The notes beneath the pieces were generated by a model that searched no databases, was not told the origin of the DNA, and saw only the letters and a program-made list of their open reading frames with translations. Of a stretch of 64,000 bases of DNA, positions 1-26,053 are shown in pieces. Location: the NCBI GenBank assembly GCA_047495785.1, contig JBLDXI010000015.1, forward strand, positions 1,550,001-1,614,000. Reading direction: 5' to 3'. Both the position numbers and the translations under genes were made by a program. The DNA is from Lepidodermella squamata (Eukaryota; Gastrotricha). The stretch's first letter is position 1. Every line of letters begins with the position of its first letter.

Positions 1-986
1 CAGTGAAACGTTTCCTCGCCGTCGTGCACAGGTTTTTCGTAGCGAAAGTGTAGGCGGCTGGAAATTGAACCCAACCAGAGGGACAACTTGTCGACAGGCA
101 ATTAACAGTGCCATTAGTTGTCATCGCAACACAGCGACGCCAGGCGCCATTCGCAGATCCGTAAAAAATGGTAGCGATGAAAATGTAAGTGGAAATGAAA
201 TTCATTTTAATCGTCAGGATAATTAATGTTGAGAAAAGCTTGGAATGAATAATAACCTGTACAACGCAGAATTTATAGCCAACCGAAGCATTTAGAGCTG
301 CTGGTGAAAAAACAGCTCCTCGTTTGTTACGTAATATCGAAAAATTAATTAGAACTAAATAACTTCATTAATTAATGTTTTGCACGTGCCGGGTATTATA
401 CCTTCTGCACCACGCGATCGTTAGAATCCACGATTATTTTTCGTAACAGCATATGTCTAAGAATTTTTTGACCTGGTGCATTCGTTTTAGCGAATTATTC
501 AATGAACCTCCTTTGGGGTTATCGGAAGATAAGGTGCTAGTCAGTAAAATGTATGTTCAAGCTGTAGAATGAGGCATACTCAAAAATTGAGAAACCGAAT
601 TCGATAAAATGTTTCAGGGAGTTAACTTGTTAACTAAACGATGAGGTCCAATAAGAGTTAACGGTTCTGAACCACTGTGGGCTCACAGTTCAGGTTTAAG
701 TTTAACCACCGTTCTGCGTCGATTTACCTGGGCCCGGATAGTCCTTTGGATTTCTTCCTAATCTACAGACGCTTAGGAACCCTGCAAACTGTAAAAGAAC
801 GAAAATCGAATGATTCTGTTGGGGGGAAAGACTGCTTTTCGGCTAGATTATACGTAACCATCACATACATTTTTTAATTTAAGGAAAAATCATGAATTTT
901 GAGTATTTGGACGTGAGAAATTCGAACGCCCAATCTGAGATCGGCTGAAATACTCTGATAGCCTAAGACTGATAATATACTAATTT
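1..986. other. Intergenic, no supported gene
   Basis: AT-rich DNA. A short ATG followed by a GTAAGT-like donor near 168-197 could be a 5' exon of an unseen plus-strand gene, but no matching downstream exon was found, so no gene is called. Confidence 0.4.
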
Positions 987-3502
987 TTATTGTTGTGATT
1001 CAGCTGTGATATAATTGACAGTTTCTACTGCAGTAGGAGCCGGCGGTAAAAACGGCACGGCGTGAACCGGGGTCTGCGCGGCGCTCGGCGGTTCTTGGCG
1101 CTGTTTCGAGCGCGCAACCAGTTCAAGTGCGCGCTCGGCGTAGCGCGGCCAGCACCGGCTGAGGGTCTGATAGAACAGCACCTTGATTTCGAGGCGGAGT
1201 TTGTCGCTGGCGAGCGCGAATATAACGAGGTTATCGGCGTAGCTGAGGCACGTCAGCACGCTGAATGCGTTGAGGACGCTGCAGATCTGGTCGAAGAGCA
1301 GAAGCGCGTTGTCTGCGCCGTTGATGGCCTCGTACAGGCGCAGCGTGGCGCCGAGGGCGAGTTGCGGCAGCACGCACGTGAAGAAGTTGAGCGTGACGGC
1401 GGTGAGCAGGAACACGGTCGAGCGCATGCGCTTATCGACAAAAGCCGATACCTATTAGCCAAATTTGACAGATTTAAAGCATGAATATTTAGTAGCTGAA
1501 AGCTTCAACCCAATTTCGGACACAAGTAGAAATAAAATTTCACAATCAATTTTTGAAATCGATTGCGATATTTCAAGCCGAATAAGATAATTATTTACTC
1601 GCAGTAGATACCTATAGTTAAAGGGTCGGTATATTCGCGTTAGAATTTTTGAATATTGACAGGGCGATTTTGACTTGAGGTACTTTTAAAAGGACTTAAA
1701 GTTGTGGATAATTAAACATTTCCTGCTTGGAAACTGGAAATGTTCAAAATTTGAAACTGAGTAAGACTCAGGCTTCGATGTCGGCTTGGACTTAACTGCT
1801 GAACATGTCCTTGTGCGCTTGTAGGATCTGAATCCTAAGTTTCTGAACCTTTCTTAAAGGTTCCGCTTACATCATGAGCCGAAAGGTCTGCTATGTGTTG
1901 AATTCATTCAACGTATTTTTCCATAATGAATCCAAAACGGATTCACTGCATTTCTTTGCAAGCTTGGATTTAAGCTTCAGAATGATCAAATTAATACGTA
2001 ATTTCTCAACCCGAAGGAAATTGAAGCTTAAAATTGTGTCTTTATCAATTCATAGTTGGGATTCTTTAGATTTCGGTACATTTTGGGTCGGTTCCTGGTT
2101 TCGATCATTAACGAATCCAAGGAAAAGAAATTTGAAGGTTCCATAAGATTCCAAGCTTGAGATCAAACTAGATTTTTTTATCCAGATGAAATAGGAACCT
2201 TACTCAGTTTCAAGGTTAGAATATGTTGGGCAAAGAACTTTCAATTATCCGGAATTGGAACCCCTTTCAAGTACGAATAGGCTAATAGACCCGTACTTAT
2301 CCTAGTACGAATATCCAACCCAACTTTGGCTTTTGGCAAGTCAAAGTGACTCCATAGCCCCAAGCCACCAGTATCATTAGGAATGAGTAAAAAAAATTAA
2401 TGCCCCTATAAACAAATCAAACCTTATGTGCTTGCGGCGTTTTCATGTTACTGTTAAGCAGCTGAGCAGTTTGCGTCGACGCAGCCGCTAGAGTAATAGT
2501 CGATCTCGAGAGTTCAGTCAGCAATTTAATCTGCGCCAACGGCCGGTTGACAGGCTTCGGCTGTCTCGAATTAACTAGGAGTTTCGTTATCACGGCTATG
2601 TTCATCGCCAGGACGAGCACGAAAGGTATAATAAAAACCAGCGCCATTTGATGAAAGAAATGGTCCATATTCAGGTAAAATACTTGATAATCTAAACTCG
2701 GAAAAAATTTCGGAATTTTTTTATTAGGATTTTTGTATGAAGCTAAGATTTCTCACCTTGAACGTGGCTGCAAAATGCGTTCGCAACTTCGACTTCTTTA
2801 TACATTGTAGCGCCGTCTTCAGTGGTCGATACATCAATCATTCGATTAGACTGAAAAAGGTTCATAAAAAATTGAACTTGAGTGAAATTTATTCCTATAA
2901 TTCTTGAAAAATTGTGATCTAATTTTTTTAATTTTGTTTGATGACTAATTATAGAAAACCTTTTCCCAAGAAGGTCGTACCTCTTTGGTATCGATGAAAA
3001 GGCGCCAAAGTTGGGAGGCGACAACAACGGAGAATAAAATGATGATAACTTTTTGCGATTTGTCATTTTTGAATATTTTCTTCAGATAAAACGGAAAGCA
3101 GATAGCCGTAAACAGCTCGCCGGTTATTAGAACGTTCATCCACTGCGTCGACAGTTGTATTGCAGGCGGGAAGAATCGGTACATTTTACACAGAAATGCA
3201 TTCATATGAGCTTCGATCGATCCATATTTCTAGGAATATTCAAAAACTTTGAAAAGCTGAATTTTTAAAAAATGTTTAGTTCCTACCACAGATAAAAGGC
3301 CATCTATGGTTTGCAAAGCAGTTATGGTGAGCGCGCACGTATTGATAACAGCCAGGGTGACTAGAGAGATTGCAAAAGAGCGCCATCGCATTTTTCGCCG
3401 CCGAACCAAGTAAATGAAGGTCATATTGCATGGCAGGCCAACGGCGAACAGGCCCAGTTTAGCGATATCGAAAATGTAACTGCCGCTGTCGCAACTCGAC
3501 AT
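987..3502 (-). CDS. Atypical class A-like G-protein-coupled receptor (5 exons)
   Basis: Five minus-strand exons join in frame: 3502-3287, 3229-2981, 2850-2757, 2682-2423 and 1451-987, giving about 427 aa from the first in-frame ATG. A TTTTCCAG acceptor near 3530, followed in frame by an N-glycosylation site (NFT), suggests a further upstream exon with the real N-terminus. Hydrophobic segments in the expected order give seven helices: helices 1-2 in exon 1, 3-4 in exon 2, 5 in exon 4, 6-7 in exon 5; exon 3 is an extracellular loop. The helix 3 end reads GELFTAICFP where the family has (D/E)RYxAICFP, so the key arginine is absent. Helix 6 keeps a CVLP motif like CWLP, but helix 7 has ADNLVIF in place of NPxxY. 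The last intron is 971 bp, the others 43-130 bp. Ligand unknown. The fold assignment is good, the activity uncertain. Confidence 0.75.
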
Positions 3503-5324
3503 GCTCTCATCAGCGCCGAAAAGGGTAAAATTACCTGGAAAACATGGGGGAAAATCATTAAAATCCAGGTCTAACTTCCAGGAACTCTAGAGAGCAATTT
3601 AAAGGTGAAACACACGGAACTAAAGGACTCTGAGGTACCTTGCGTAGTTGTAATACCATTCTTTTTCATATTATAGCAATTCTTAAGGGGGATTCGTCTG
3701 TATAAAGAAAATTAGCGATAATTATTCCTATCATGTTTTTTTCGGGATATTATCATCAAAATGATCATACCAGTCACGTGTGTCTGTTGTCGTGATGTCA
3801 GCGAATAAATGGTGCCGATGGAGACTGATGATAAAATCTTGTGCAAATATAAAAAATATTGCCATAATTTATGCGCAAAACCTTTTTGTTTTGAGTATAA
3901 AAAATCGCCTCGCGCGCGACTTGGCTATATGCAAAGCTATAATATTATTACTATGATTTAAGCGTATAATTCAGCGCCGCGATAGCGTTTCAATTTTCAA
4001 TAGGGTCGTCCGATATTTTATGAATTTTTACGAATGCCACATATATGGTTGCTGTTTTACGTCGCATAGCGTAGACGCAAAAACCGGCGGCCAAACTGTG
4101 ATCATATCGATTTTATTGCTGCTTTATTTCCCCTATAACATTGGCACCTATTCGAAAATAATAGGGGCGAGAAATTTTCTCATAATAATTCAGAGTGTTA
4201 CATTATTTTATTATATAATATATCACCCTAATAATATATAGCAATAACACTTATTATTTGTCATTAAAAGGCAATAATAAAAGTCAACGCACGCTTATAT
4301 ATTATGCTAAGTCGCGAAGAATATTTGCGCCGACTCGCACGCTCAGAATTTTTTAGCGCAACTCAGTTCGAAACGATTTATGTCTGTTTGATGCGGCGAC
4401 TGACCTTAAGAAATATTACGATCAATTACGTAAACCGATGACTGCCAAATTTCGGACACTCCGCGATTTTTATCATTGTGATATTGCTCGGATATAAATG
4501 AGGCCGAAATTGAGTTGAAAAATCAAGACTTGATAGCAATTCTAAACCGTGTTATTAGCGCCGAGATCACCGCCGCGTTCCAATTCTCATGACGCCAAAA
4601 TATTATACAGTCTCTATCACAGGAGCGTCTGATTGCGGGTCTCGTGAGTGAATCAATAACGATGATATATATCGAATTTTACGCCGAGTCAATTGACAAT
4701 TTTTAGATCATCATCAGTGCGATTTTATTGGCACGTATCCTTAGTAAATAGCGAGCGTGATGATCCCACGCATTTTTCAATGGTCTCTGTAATGCGGTTT
4801 GTACCTTTTATGGCCGAAGTTATTCATTGATAATAAGCTGCATGTTGATCATAAAATTATGAAAGAATCAAAAATTCGCGAGTCAGTACATATTGCTGTA
4901 ACTTCAATGTTCAGTGACCCGATTGTAAATGGATTGTAGTGGTTACTGGTAGAACCATTACACTTTACACTTTAACTTTAAAGGCACTTGTGACTAATCT
5001 GCTACGTTTTATGAGCGAGAAAAGATAACAATTTCGTCTGGTTTCTGATATGTGATGATAAGTTAACGACTCTTGTCGACTCTTTTTATGGCGGATTTGA
5101 GATTGAAAAGAATCTTCAGGTTCGGTACGCAACTCTCTTCGTGACGCTGATTGGATCTCTGGTTTAGCCTTGCCGGCTGGTAGAAGAGTATGCGCTCGTA
5201 ATTTTCGAATTTCGGGAAGGTTTTGGCTAGTGATCAATGAATCACTTTTGGGATCCCCCACGGCGCATTTCCCAGAAGTTGCGCAACTATTTTGTTTAGC
5301 AACTTTTTGTAGGAAATTCAATAA

Positions 5325-5540
5325 ACCTACCGAGAGAATCTCTAATCTTATATCCACGATTTAACCGAAGAAATACAAAATTTACCGGTGAAAACCCGGA
5401 AACCCCAATACAGGTTTGGTAATTTTCGGTAGTTTACCCGGATTGACCACATTTCTTCGGACTTTTTTATCCCATCAACAAGTGGCATACTCGCGGTTAC
5501 TATTCTCGTGATTTTGTGAATTTTTCTAAACAATTTCTGG
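5325..5540 (+). repeat. Dispersed repeat, copy A
   Basis: About 215 bp resemble 14105-14320 in the POLQ intron, in the same orientation. Shared blocks in the same order include ACCGAGAGAA, a CGCGATTTAAC/CACGATTTAAC block, AAATTTACCGG, GAAAACCCGGA-like, TTTACCCGG and TTCTCGTGATTTT. No open frame or clear terminal repeats were seen, so this is an old non-coding mobile-element copy of unknown class. Confidence 0.65.
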
Positions 5541-5616
5541 CCATGAAAAGCGACTTCTTCTCTCATTTAGAGTTTCTGAACCTTTTCCGTGTATTTTCTT
5601 TGCTTGCGTTACTTAT

Positions 5617-5631
5617 GGGACACGCTGTATG
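5617..5631 (+). repeat. Short shared motif GGGACACGCTGTATG
   Basis: The same 15-mer recurs at 63227-63241, and both copies are preceded by ACTTA. It resembles the ends of some mariner-type elements, but no partner end was found at either site. Confidence 0.4.
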
Positions 5632-6222
5632 TCACATTTTTGAATAGCCCTTAATGCAGGCCTACTCGCGGGGTCTTTACTCCGATCTCTTTGATTTTTG
5701 TGGGGCTGAAATAGTTCTTTCTTGGAATGTCAAAATTAGTTGAAGCTTCTGCCCTTTCATTTTCAGAAAGGAGTTCATCATCATTTAGCCAGATTTGCAG
5801 AATCAGCGTTACGAAGTAGATCCTCGAGAGGGATTTTTGGTCTTCTTGTCTTGACCTCTAGATCTAGTTCGATACCCCTTTTTTACTTGGAACACATTTT
5901 TGTACTACGGTGCTATGCACACATTTGAATCGATTCATCTATCTATGATACCGCTATGATTCAGAGAATGTTTATATAAACCAGGCGCGTTTAGTTGTCA
6001 TACCCTTGAAATATACGTTTCCTTGCTCTGACCATGTGGAAGTAAGCACCTAGTCATAGAACCTGGTAAAAAAAACTCTTAAGGTTTTCAAGACACGCAA
6101 AAAACGCATTCTGATGAGCTTAGTCTGATGTTTTATTGATGTTGATTGTATTTGCACTTACTCTCAACTCAAACGTGCAGTGACATATATAATTCAAGAC
6201 CATAATATAATTCTGATGTTGC

Positions 6223-6228
6223 TTTATT
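6223..6228 (-). other. Candidate poly(A) signal of HSC70
   Basis: TTTATT on plus reads AATAAA on minus, about 260 bases past the HSC70 stop. Another AATAAA-type hexamer lies further on near 6130. Confidence 0.35.
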
Positions 6229-6487
6229 TTCTATGCTTAGCATCACAATTCGACATCACACCGATACTGAATGTACTAGATTTTTCGGCTATTTTCCGGA
6301 TAGCCTCGCTTACAAAAACATAACATTATAAGTATTTTTGAATAAAACATGACTGAGGGCAATGTCTTTCCTGTTTTACTATGCCGACAAAAGGACGAAC
6401 TAAACATGTGATGACATTGATTTTCAGTTCGACACATAAATTCTTATAGAAATTCGAGATGCATTTGATTGTTCATTCATTAGCGAT

Positions 6488-8689
6488 TTAATCGACTTCC
6501 TCAATGGTCGGGCCACCGCGACCGCTGCTCGCACCACCAGCTCCGGGAGCACCACCGGCGCCAGGCATACCACCGGGCATACCGCCAGGCATGCCACCAG
6601 GAGCACCACCGCCGGCTTGGTAGGCCTTCATGATAATCGGATTGCAGACGCCCTCGAGTTCCTTCTGCTTGTGGTCGAACTCTTCCTTCTCGGCCAGCTG
6701 GTTCTTGTCGAGCCAGTCCAGCATTTCCTTGCACTTGTCCTGGATCGTCTGACGGTCAGAGTCGCTGATCTTGTCCTTCAGCTTCTCGTCTTCAACCGAC
6801 TGCTTCATGGCGAAGACGTACGACTCGAGAGCGTTCTTCGACTGAATGCGCTCCTTCTGCTTGTCGTCTTCAGCGCGGTACTTGTCAGCATCCTTCACCA
6901 TGCGCTCGATGTCGTCCTTTGACAGACGGCCCTTGTCGTTGGTGATGGTGATCTTGTTCTCGCGACCAGTGCTCTTTTCGACGGCCGACACGTTCATGAT
7001 ACCGTTGGCATCGATATCGAAGGTGACGTCGATCTGAGGAACACCACGAGGGGCGGGCGGGATGCTGGTCAGCTCGAACTTGCCCAGCAGGTTGTTGTCC
7101 TTGGTCATGGCACGCTCACCTTCGTAGACCTGAATACAAAGAAAAACACAAAATTAGTCACAAATCCAATAAAATACTCAATACAAGAGAAAATATCAGT
7201 TCAAGGAAGGCAGTCTAGATCCTTAAAATGTACTCGTCACAAAGACTCCGGAAGGATCCTTCATCATTAAGGCAAGCGAAAAGCTAGTTATCTCTAATCA
7301 ATATTTACCTGAATCAAGACAGCAGTTTGGTTGTCCGAATAGGTAGTGAAGGTTTGCGACTGCTTGGTCGGAATGGTGGTGTTGCGCTTGATGATAGCAG
7401 TCATGACACCGCCAGCAGTTTCGATACCGAGGGTGAGAGGAGCAACGTCGAGAAGCAGCAGGTCCTGGATCTCCTCAGCCTTGTCACCGGACAGGATAGC
7501 GGCCTGGACGGCAGCACCGTAGGCGACGGCTTCGTCGGGGTTGATCGACTTGTTGAGCTCCTTGCCGTTGAAGAAGTCTTGCAGCAGCTTCTGGACCTTC
7601 GGGATACGAGTGGAACCACCGACCAACACAACTTCGTGAATTTGGGCCTTGTCCATCTTAGCATCGCGCAGTGACTTTTCGACGGGCTCGAGGGTGCCGC
7701 GGAACAAGTCAGCGTTCAGCTCTTCGAAACGAGCACGGGTGATGTTCGAGTAGAAATCAATGCCGTCATACAGCGAATCGATTTCAACAGAGGCCTGGGT
7801 GCTGGACGAGAGGGAACGCTTCGCACGCTCGCAAGCGGTACGCAGACGGCGGAGGGCACGCTTGTTCTCCGAGATGTCCTTCTTGTTCTTGCGCTTGAAT
7901 TCTTCGACGAAGTAGTTGACCATGCGGTTATCGAAATCTTCACCACCCAAGTGAGTATCACCAGCAGTAGACTTGACTTCGAAGATACCGTCTTCAATGG
8001 TCAGGATGGAGACATCGAAGGTACCACCTCCCAAGTCGAAGATGAGAACGTTTCGCTCACCACCAACCTTCTTGTCAAGACCGTAGGCAATGGCGGCGGC
8101 GGTCGGTTCGTTGATGATGCGGAGGACATTCATGCCAGAGATGGTGCCGGCATCCTTTGTAGCTTGACGCTGCGAGTCGTTGAAATACGCAGGGACAGTA
8201 ACGACAGCGTTAGTGACTTTCTTGCCCAAGTAGGCTTCGGCAATCTCCTTCATCTTCGTGAGGACCATGGCAGAGATTTCTTCGGGGAAGAACGTCTTGG
8301 TCTCACCCTTGTACAACACCTGGATTTTCGGCTTGCCGCTGTCGGCAACGACCTTGAACGGCCAGTGCTTCATGTCGCTCTGGACCACGGGGTCATCGAA
8401 ACGACGGCCGATGAGACGCTTCGCGTCGAAGACGGTGTTTTCAGGGTTCATGGCAACTTGGTTTTTGGCGGCATCACCGATCAACCTCTCGGTGTCGGTG
8501 AAGGCCACGTAGGACGGCGTAGTACGGTTACCTTGGTCGTTGGCGATGATTTCAACTGTAAAAAAACGTAATTAGGTCAAAATCTAGGATAAGTAGTTGA
8601 GATGACATACCCTTGCCGTGTTGAAAAACGCCGACGCAGGAGTAAGTAGTACCCAAATCAATACCAATTGCGGGAGCTTTAGCAGCCAT
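6488..8689 (-). CDS. HSC70: Cytosolic heat shock cognate 70 chaperone
   Basis: Three minus-strand exons, 8689-8611, 8555-7309 and 7129-6488, join in frame to 655 aa, the normal length for cytosolic Hsp70. The protein is an ATP-driven chaperone that binds exposed hydrophobic peptides with J-protein and exchange-factor partners. Exon 1 carries the N-terminal phosphate-binding signature [13 protein letters not shown]. Exon 2 holds the rest of the ATPase domain, including [12 protein letters not shown] and the [13 protein letters not shown] signature. Exon 3 begins in the substrate-binding domain ([16 protein letters not shown]), then the helical lid, a Gly/Pro/Met-rich tail ([10 protein letters not shown] repeats) and the terminal EEVD that docks TPR co-chaperones and marks the cytosolic/nuclear form. 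Introns are 55 and 179 bp. Codon use is strongly GC-ending, as in highly expressed genes. The upstream region has a TATA box and heat-shock element. Very secure. Confidence 0.98.
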
Positions 8690-8805
8690 ATTTGTTAGTC
8701 GTAATGTTCAACAGATAGAATAAAATATAACTAACAAGTCCTCAAAAGCACTCGCTGTATTTCTGTCGCGTCGAATAGTGAAGAGACTAGAAGGATACCT
8801 ACGCA

Positions 8806-8813
8806 AATATATA
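8806..8813 (-). promoter_or_regulatory. TATA box of HSC70
   Basis: On minus the sequence reads GTATATATTTG about 120 bases before the HSC70 ATG and 22-29 bases downstream of the heat-shock element, the usual order for an inducible Hsp70 promoter. Confidence 0.65.
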
Positions 8814-8834
8814 CGGCGTTGCCGGCACACGCTT

Positions 8835-8847
8835 TTCTAGAACCTTC
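8835..8847. promoter_or_regulatory. Heat-shock element (perfect three-unit)
   Basis: TTCtaGAAccTTC is a perfect array of three alternating 5-bp HSF units. It sits just upstream of the TATA box. A weaker TTC-rich array lies nearer the gene around 8777-8794. Confidence 0.85.
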
Positions 8848-8850
8848 CAT

Positions 8851-8862
8851 CACGTGACTCAG
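8851..8862. promoter_or_regulatory. Overlapping E-box and AP-1/bZIP-like site
   Basis: CACGTGACTCAG combines a palindromic CACGTG with TGACTCAG, four bases from the heat-shock element. The placement suggests combined stress control; no factor can be assigned from sequence. Confidence 0.4.
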
Positions 8863-9863
8863 CGACGCGTGCTAACAACGCCATTTTTGTTAACAAACAA
8901 AATACATTAATTATTAATTTCAGCAACTTTTAAAGACATTGAAATTATTTGCTGTCAAATACTACGCCGCGAATTTTTGAACCAAATCAATCGCCACACG
9001 TGTGTGCGGAGATGAGGACATTCCAGTCATTTTCAAGTTCAAAGTTCATATTTTCAATGACATGAACACGAGGGCGAACAGTTATTTTACCCATTTTGCC
9101 ACATGTCAGGCGTTATGTTAAAGACCAGTACGATAACTCCTTGATTCGACCCTGCTGGCAGGATGATAAACCCTGGGCATTTACTTGACCAATTTTTGCA
9201 CTCGCGCCACGATTTTGAAATAAACGATTGCACACTGCAAACGCATAAAAAAATAAGTAAACAACAATTAACAACATTATTTACAATCCTTGCCTGTTGG
9301 CTGTTGGCCGTTGGCCATAGGCGTTGTTTGATTGCTGCATTTGTCCCTGCTGGAAGGATGATGTACCCTCTGGTTTGCAACCCCTGCGAGGTTGCTAGCG
9401 CTGTGCAGCCATTTCCAATTTCGTTGGTAGAAGTGTGCTTTCAGAGGGATCCATGTCAGAGGGTGCACTCTGTCAGAGGGCTATATTTCCTGCTGCCAGA
9501 GCGTTCGCAGAGAGCTCCTTTACACTTGTTCTCCTCAGCTGTTTCCAAAGCCCTCGCTACTCGGATGTATCCCCCACTTCCCTTACCTCTTTTTTATGCT
9601 CTATATCCTCCCACTCCCCATAATTCTTCTTCCTTGACTTTCTTCCACGTCAAATGACATTGTGAAGGCATTGTGAAGGCAACCAACATCATCAATATAT
9701 GACAATCTTCTATTTTTTTTAGGAAATATCTGTTATTTGAACAGCTCTATGGAAACGCGTTAATGAAAATGCTGTTGCGTAAACGTTGCTGAGTTTTATG
9801 AGTTTTATTAAATTACAGAAGTGGAACGCGGAACGGATTATTTAGGTAACGGGTGTTCAACGA
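8863..9863. other. Intergenic with small direct repeats
   Basis: No gene recognised. CCCTGCTGG(C/A)AGGATGAT occurs twice (about 9151 and 9346), and TCAGAGGG three times within 9440-9480. The long open plus frame across this block looks like repeat-derived chance coding. Confidence 0.45.
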
Positions 9864-9879
9864 TTAAGAATGACTAACC

Positions 9880-10460
9880 TCAGCAGGTTTAGACAAAAAC
9901 GAAGCTGAAGAGCAAGCCAGGCCTGTATCCGCGGATGAAAATACCGCCGCATCAGGTGTAGAAGATGATAAACACGAGGGGTAGGACACTGACCCTGAAA
10001 CCGCATTTGAAGACGACGATGAACCCGACCTACTGGCCGAGCCTAGAACCGCGAATTTATGGGCGGCAGCGTGCGAAGCAGACGCAGTAGGACGAGTACC
10101 AGGTGGTGCTGACGGCGGTCGCGATTCCGGACCATTTAGAAGCGACACAGCTTCTGTCATTCTTGCCAAACGAGGCTATGAAAAGTTCGTGTTAATAAAC
10201 GCTGATTTTTCATGAATAGAAGTACCAAGAAGGCGTTGTTCGGCTCGTCAAATTGGCGATGTGCGTATTGCCCTCGACCGGCAGAAAAGCGGACTGATGA
10301 TTTTCAATGCCGGCTGCTGGCCGACGAACCGCTTGAAGAAGCGCAGGTTTAAAATTGCAACCTCGAAAGAGCGAATGAAGTATTGCACAACCTGAGCGAT
10401 GCCGAAAGTGCTCAGACCTCGTGTTTTGACGTGAGCCGGTGAAGCCGCAACTGCCGGCCA
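9880..10460 (+). pseudogene. Decayed coding-like stretch, family unknown
   Basis: A plus-strand frame reads as acidic coding sequence (for example TAFEDDDEPDLLAEPR, then RSDTASVILAKRGYEKF) but is broken by an internal stop near 9982, another at the end of this part, a frame change near 10215, and more stops after a Cys-containing segment (WRCAYCPRPAEKR). The minus strand is also open (a Ser-rich frame at 9864-10169), so strand and status are uncertain. A degraded mobile-element gene is the simplest reading. Confidence 0.3.
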
Positions 10461-11084
10461 AAATAGCAACACCTTTATACGTGCCATCGATTAGTAGCGT
10501 TTTCCTCGAAGTTGTGTGAATTTGAAGTTGCGTCGCTTCTCATCAGCTGTCGTCCTAAAAGATAGCAACACCTTGGACAACGAACTGACAAGAAGAGACG
10601 TGTCCAACATGCCACCAGATCACTAAATAAAGCCTGATCGGTGATCGGTGTTGGTTCTTTTTGGTGTTGATTGTTGGTAGATTACAAATGAGTTGCTTCT
10701 GGCTATTGATTGCTTCGACATCGACACAAGGGCAAAATCATAAGGTGAGCAAGAGATATGCAGGCCTAATCTATCATGCGTCGACAGGCGAGCTCATTCG
10801 AATAGACGTCTTTTGACCAGGTCCATTTTAATATTAAATGGCACGCAGAATTTAGTAGCCACAGCAAGTCTTGTTTTTCAAGTTCAGAATGACCCTTAGA
10901 TAAAAGATTACGAGTGTTAGGTTTGAGCTGTTCGATATTAAGGAGTTGATCATTTAGCTTTGGTTATCCGTAATACGCAGCGCCTTGGGAGGAATTTTGA
11001 TGAGCATTGTCATAAAGACATAACGGCAGCTTACATTATTTGGTTGAATTATGGTTGAATAATTTTAATTTTAATAATTTTTAG
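10461..11084. other. Intergenic, nothing recognised
   Basis: No domain, convincing exon or terminal repeat seen. The last 50 bases are AT-rich and end in a T-rich acceptor-like AATTTTTAG just before the next gene. Confidence 0.4.
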
Positions 11085-11100
11085 AATTATTATTCTAAAG

Positions 11101-11496
11101 ATGAACATTGATATCAGCAGGTTTTTGGACGATGTTTGGCTGCCCAATCAGGACGTGAAAATTGTTACCACTCAGCCAATCGATAACCTCAGTCAAAAGC
11201 GCCAACTTCAAGCAGCCTGCTTATTTTGTCTAGCCCAAAACATGGCAGATATTGACGGTTTTCAGTTTGAATCAGAAGCGAAAAGTACCCAATTATGGCA
11301 AGCATGTGCCTCATTCCCAGAAGATTTGCTATCACTGATAGCTTATTACGAAATGACCTATGCAGTATTGGCAGGTGAAAACAACGTTGATGTCCTCCAA
11401 GTGATCGAAAAAATCGCCCGACTAGGTCAGAAAATTGCTGATCCAAATATTTCCGACTCTGATCTTTCCGAGGCGATTAGTTGTTGGATGAAATAA
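11101..11496 (+). CDS. Small intronless protein, 131 aa, unknown function
   Basis: A single open frame starts at an ATG 16 bases after a T-rich AATTTTTAG. The product is soluble, largely helical in composition, moderately acidic, with five cysteines, and no signal peptide or membrane segment. I do not recognise the family. The stop lies only 75 bp before the POLQ start on the same strand, without a visible AATAAA between them, so the two genes may share a transcript or be separated by trans-splicing. The length and even codon use favour a real gene. Confidence 0.6.
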   Translation: MNIDISRFLDDVWLPNQDVKIVTTQPIDNLSQKRQLQAACLFCLAQNMADIDGFQFESEAKSTQLWQACASFPEDLLSLIAYYEMTYAVLAGENNVDVLQVIEKIARLGQKIADPNISDSDLSEAISCWMK

Positions 11497-11540
11497 TCAT
11501 TTGTTACCGATTAATGTATGTTCAACTGATGTGAATTGTT

Positions 11541-25877
<14,337 letters not shown>

Positions 25878-25942
25878 CCCGATTTTATTACTGCGCAATC
25901 AAATTTTATTGATTTTTCTGTGAAGATCTGAAAAATAGCATG

Positions 25943-25948
25943 AATAAA
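25943..25948 (+). other. Candidate POLQ poly(A) signal
   Basis: AATAAA 66 bases after the POLQ stop and 106 bases before the next start codon, so POLQ and the mesh-like gene are packed tightly. Confidence 0.6.
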
Positions 25949-26053
25949 CGTGAAAAATAATGAGGTTGTGTGACTTTTATTACCCCTCGAGGAATTCATA
26001 TGAATTAGTAAACAAATGCTAGAAAGGAAAGATGATTTCTGAAAAATAGAAAA

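Larger units (their letters stand above)
3536..6222. other. AT-rich intergenic region
   Basis: No exon-like sequence was recognised between the GPCR and HSC70 genes. Open frames here are short and unsupported by splice sites or familiar domains. Two dispersed repeats, listed separately, lie inside. Confidence 0.5.

Noticed and set aside
1062-1484. Plus-strand 140-aa open frame
   Set aside because: Antisense to the last GPCR exon, GC-rich, no recognisable domain.
7327-8571. Long plus-strand open frames over the HSC70 exons
   Set aside because: They are mirror frames of a GC-rich, highly biased coding exon; the minus frame is Hsp70 throughout.
9163-9657. Plus-strand 164-aa open frame
   Set aside because: Spans short direct repeats, low-complexity composition, no splice or domain support.
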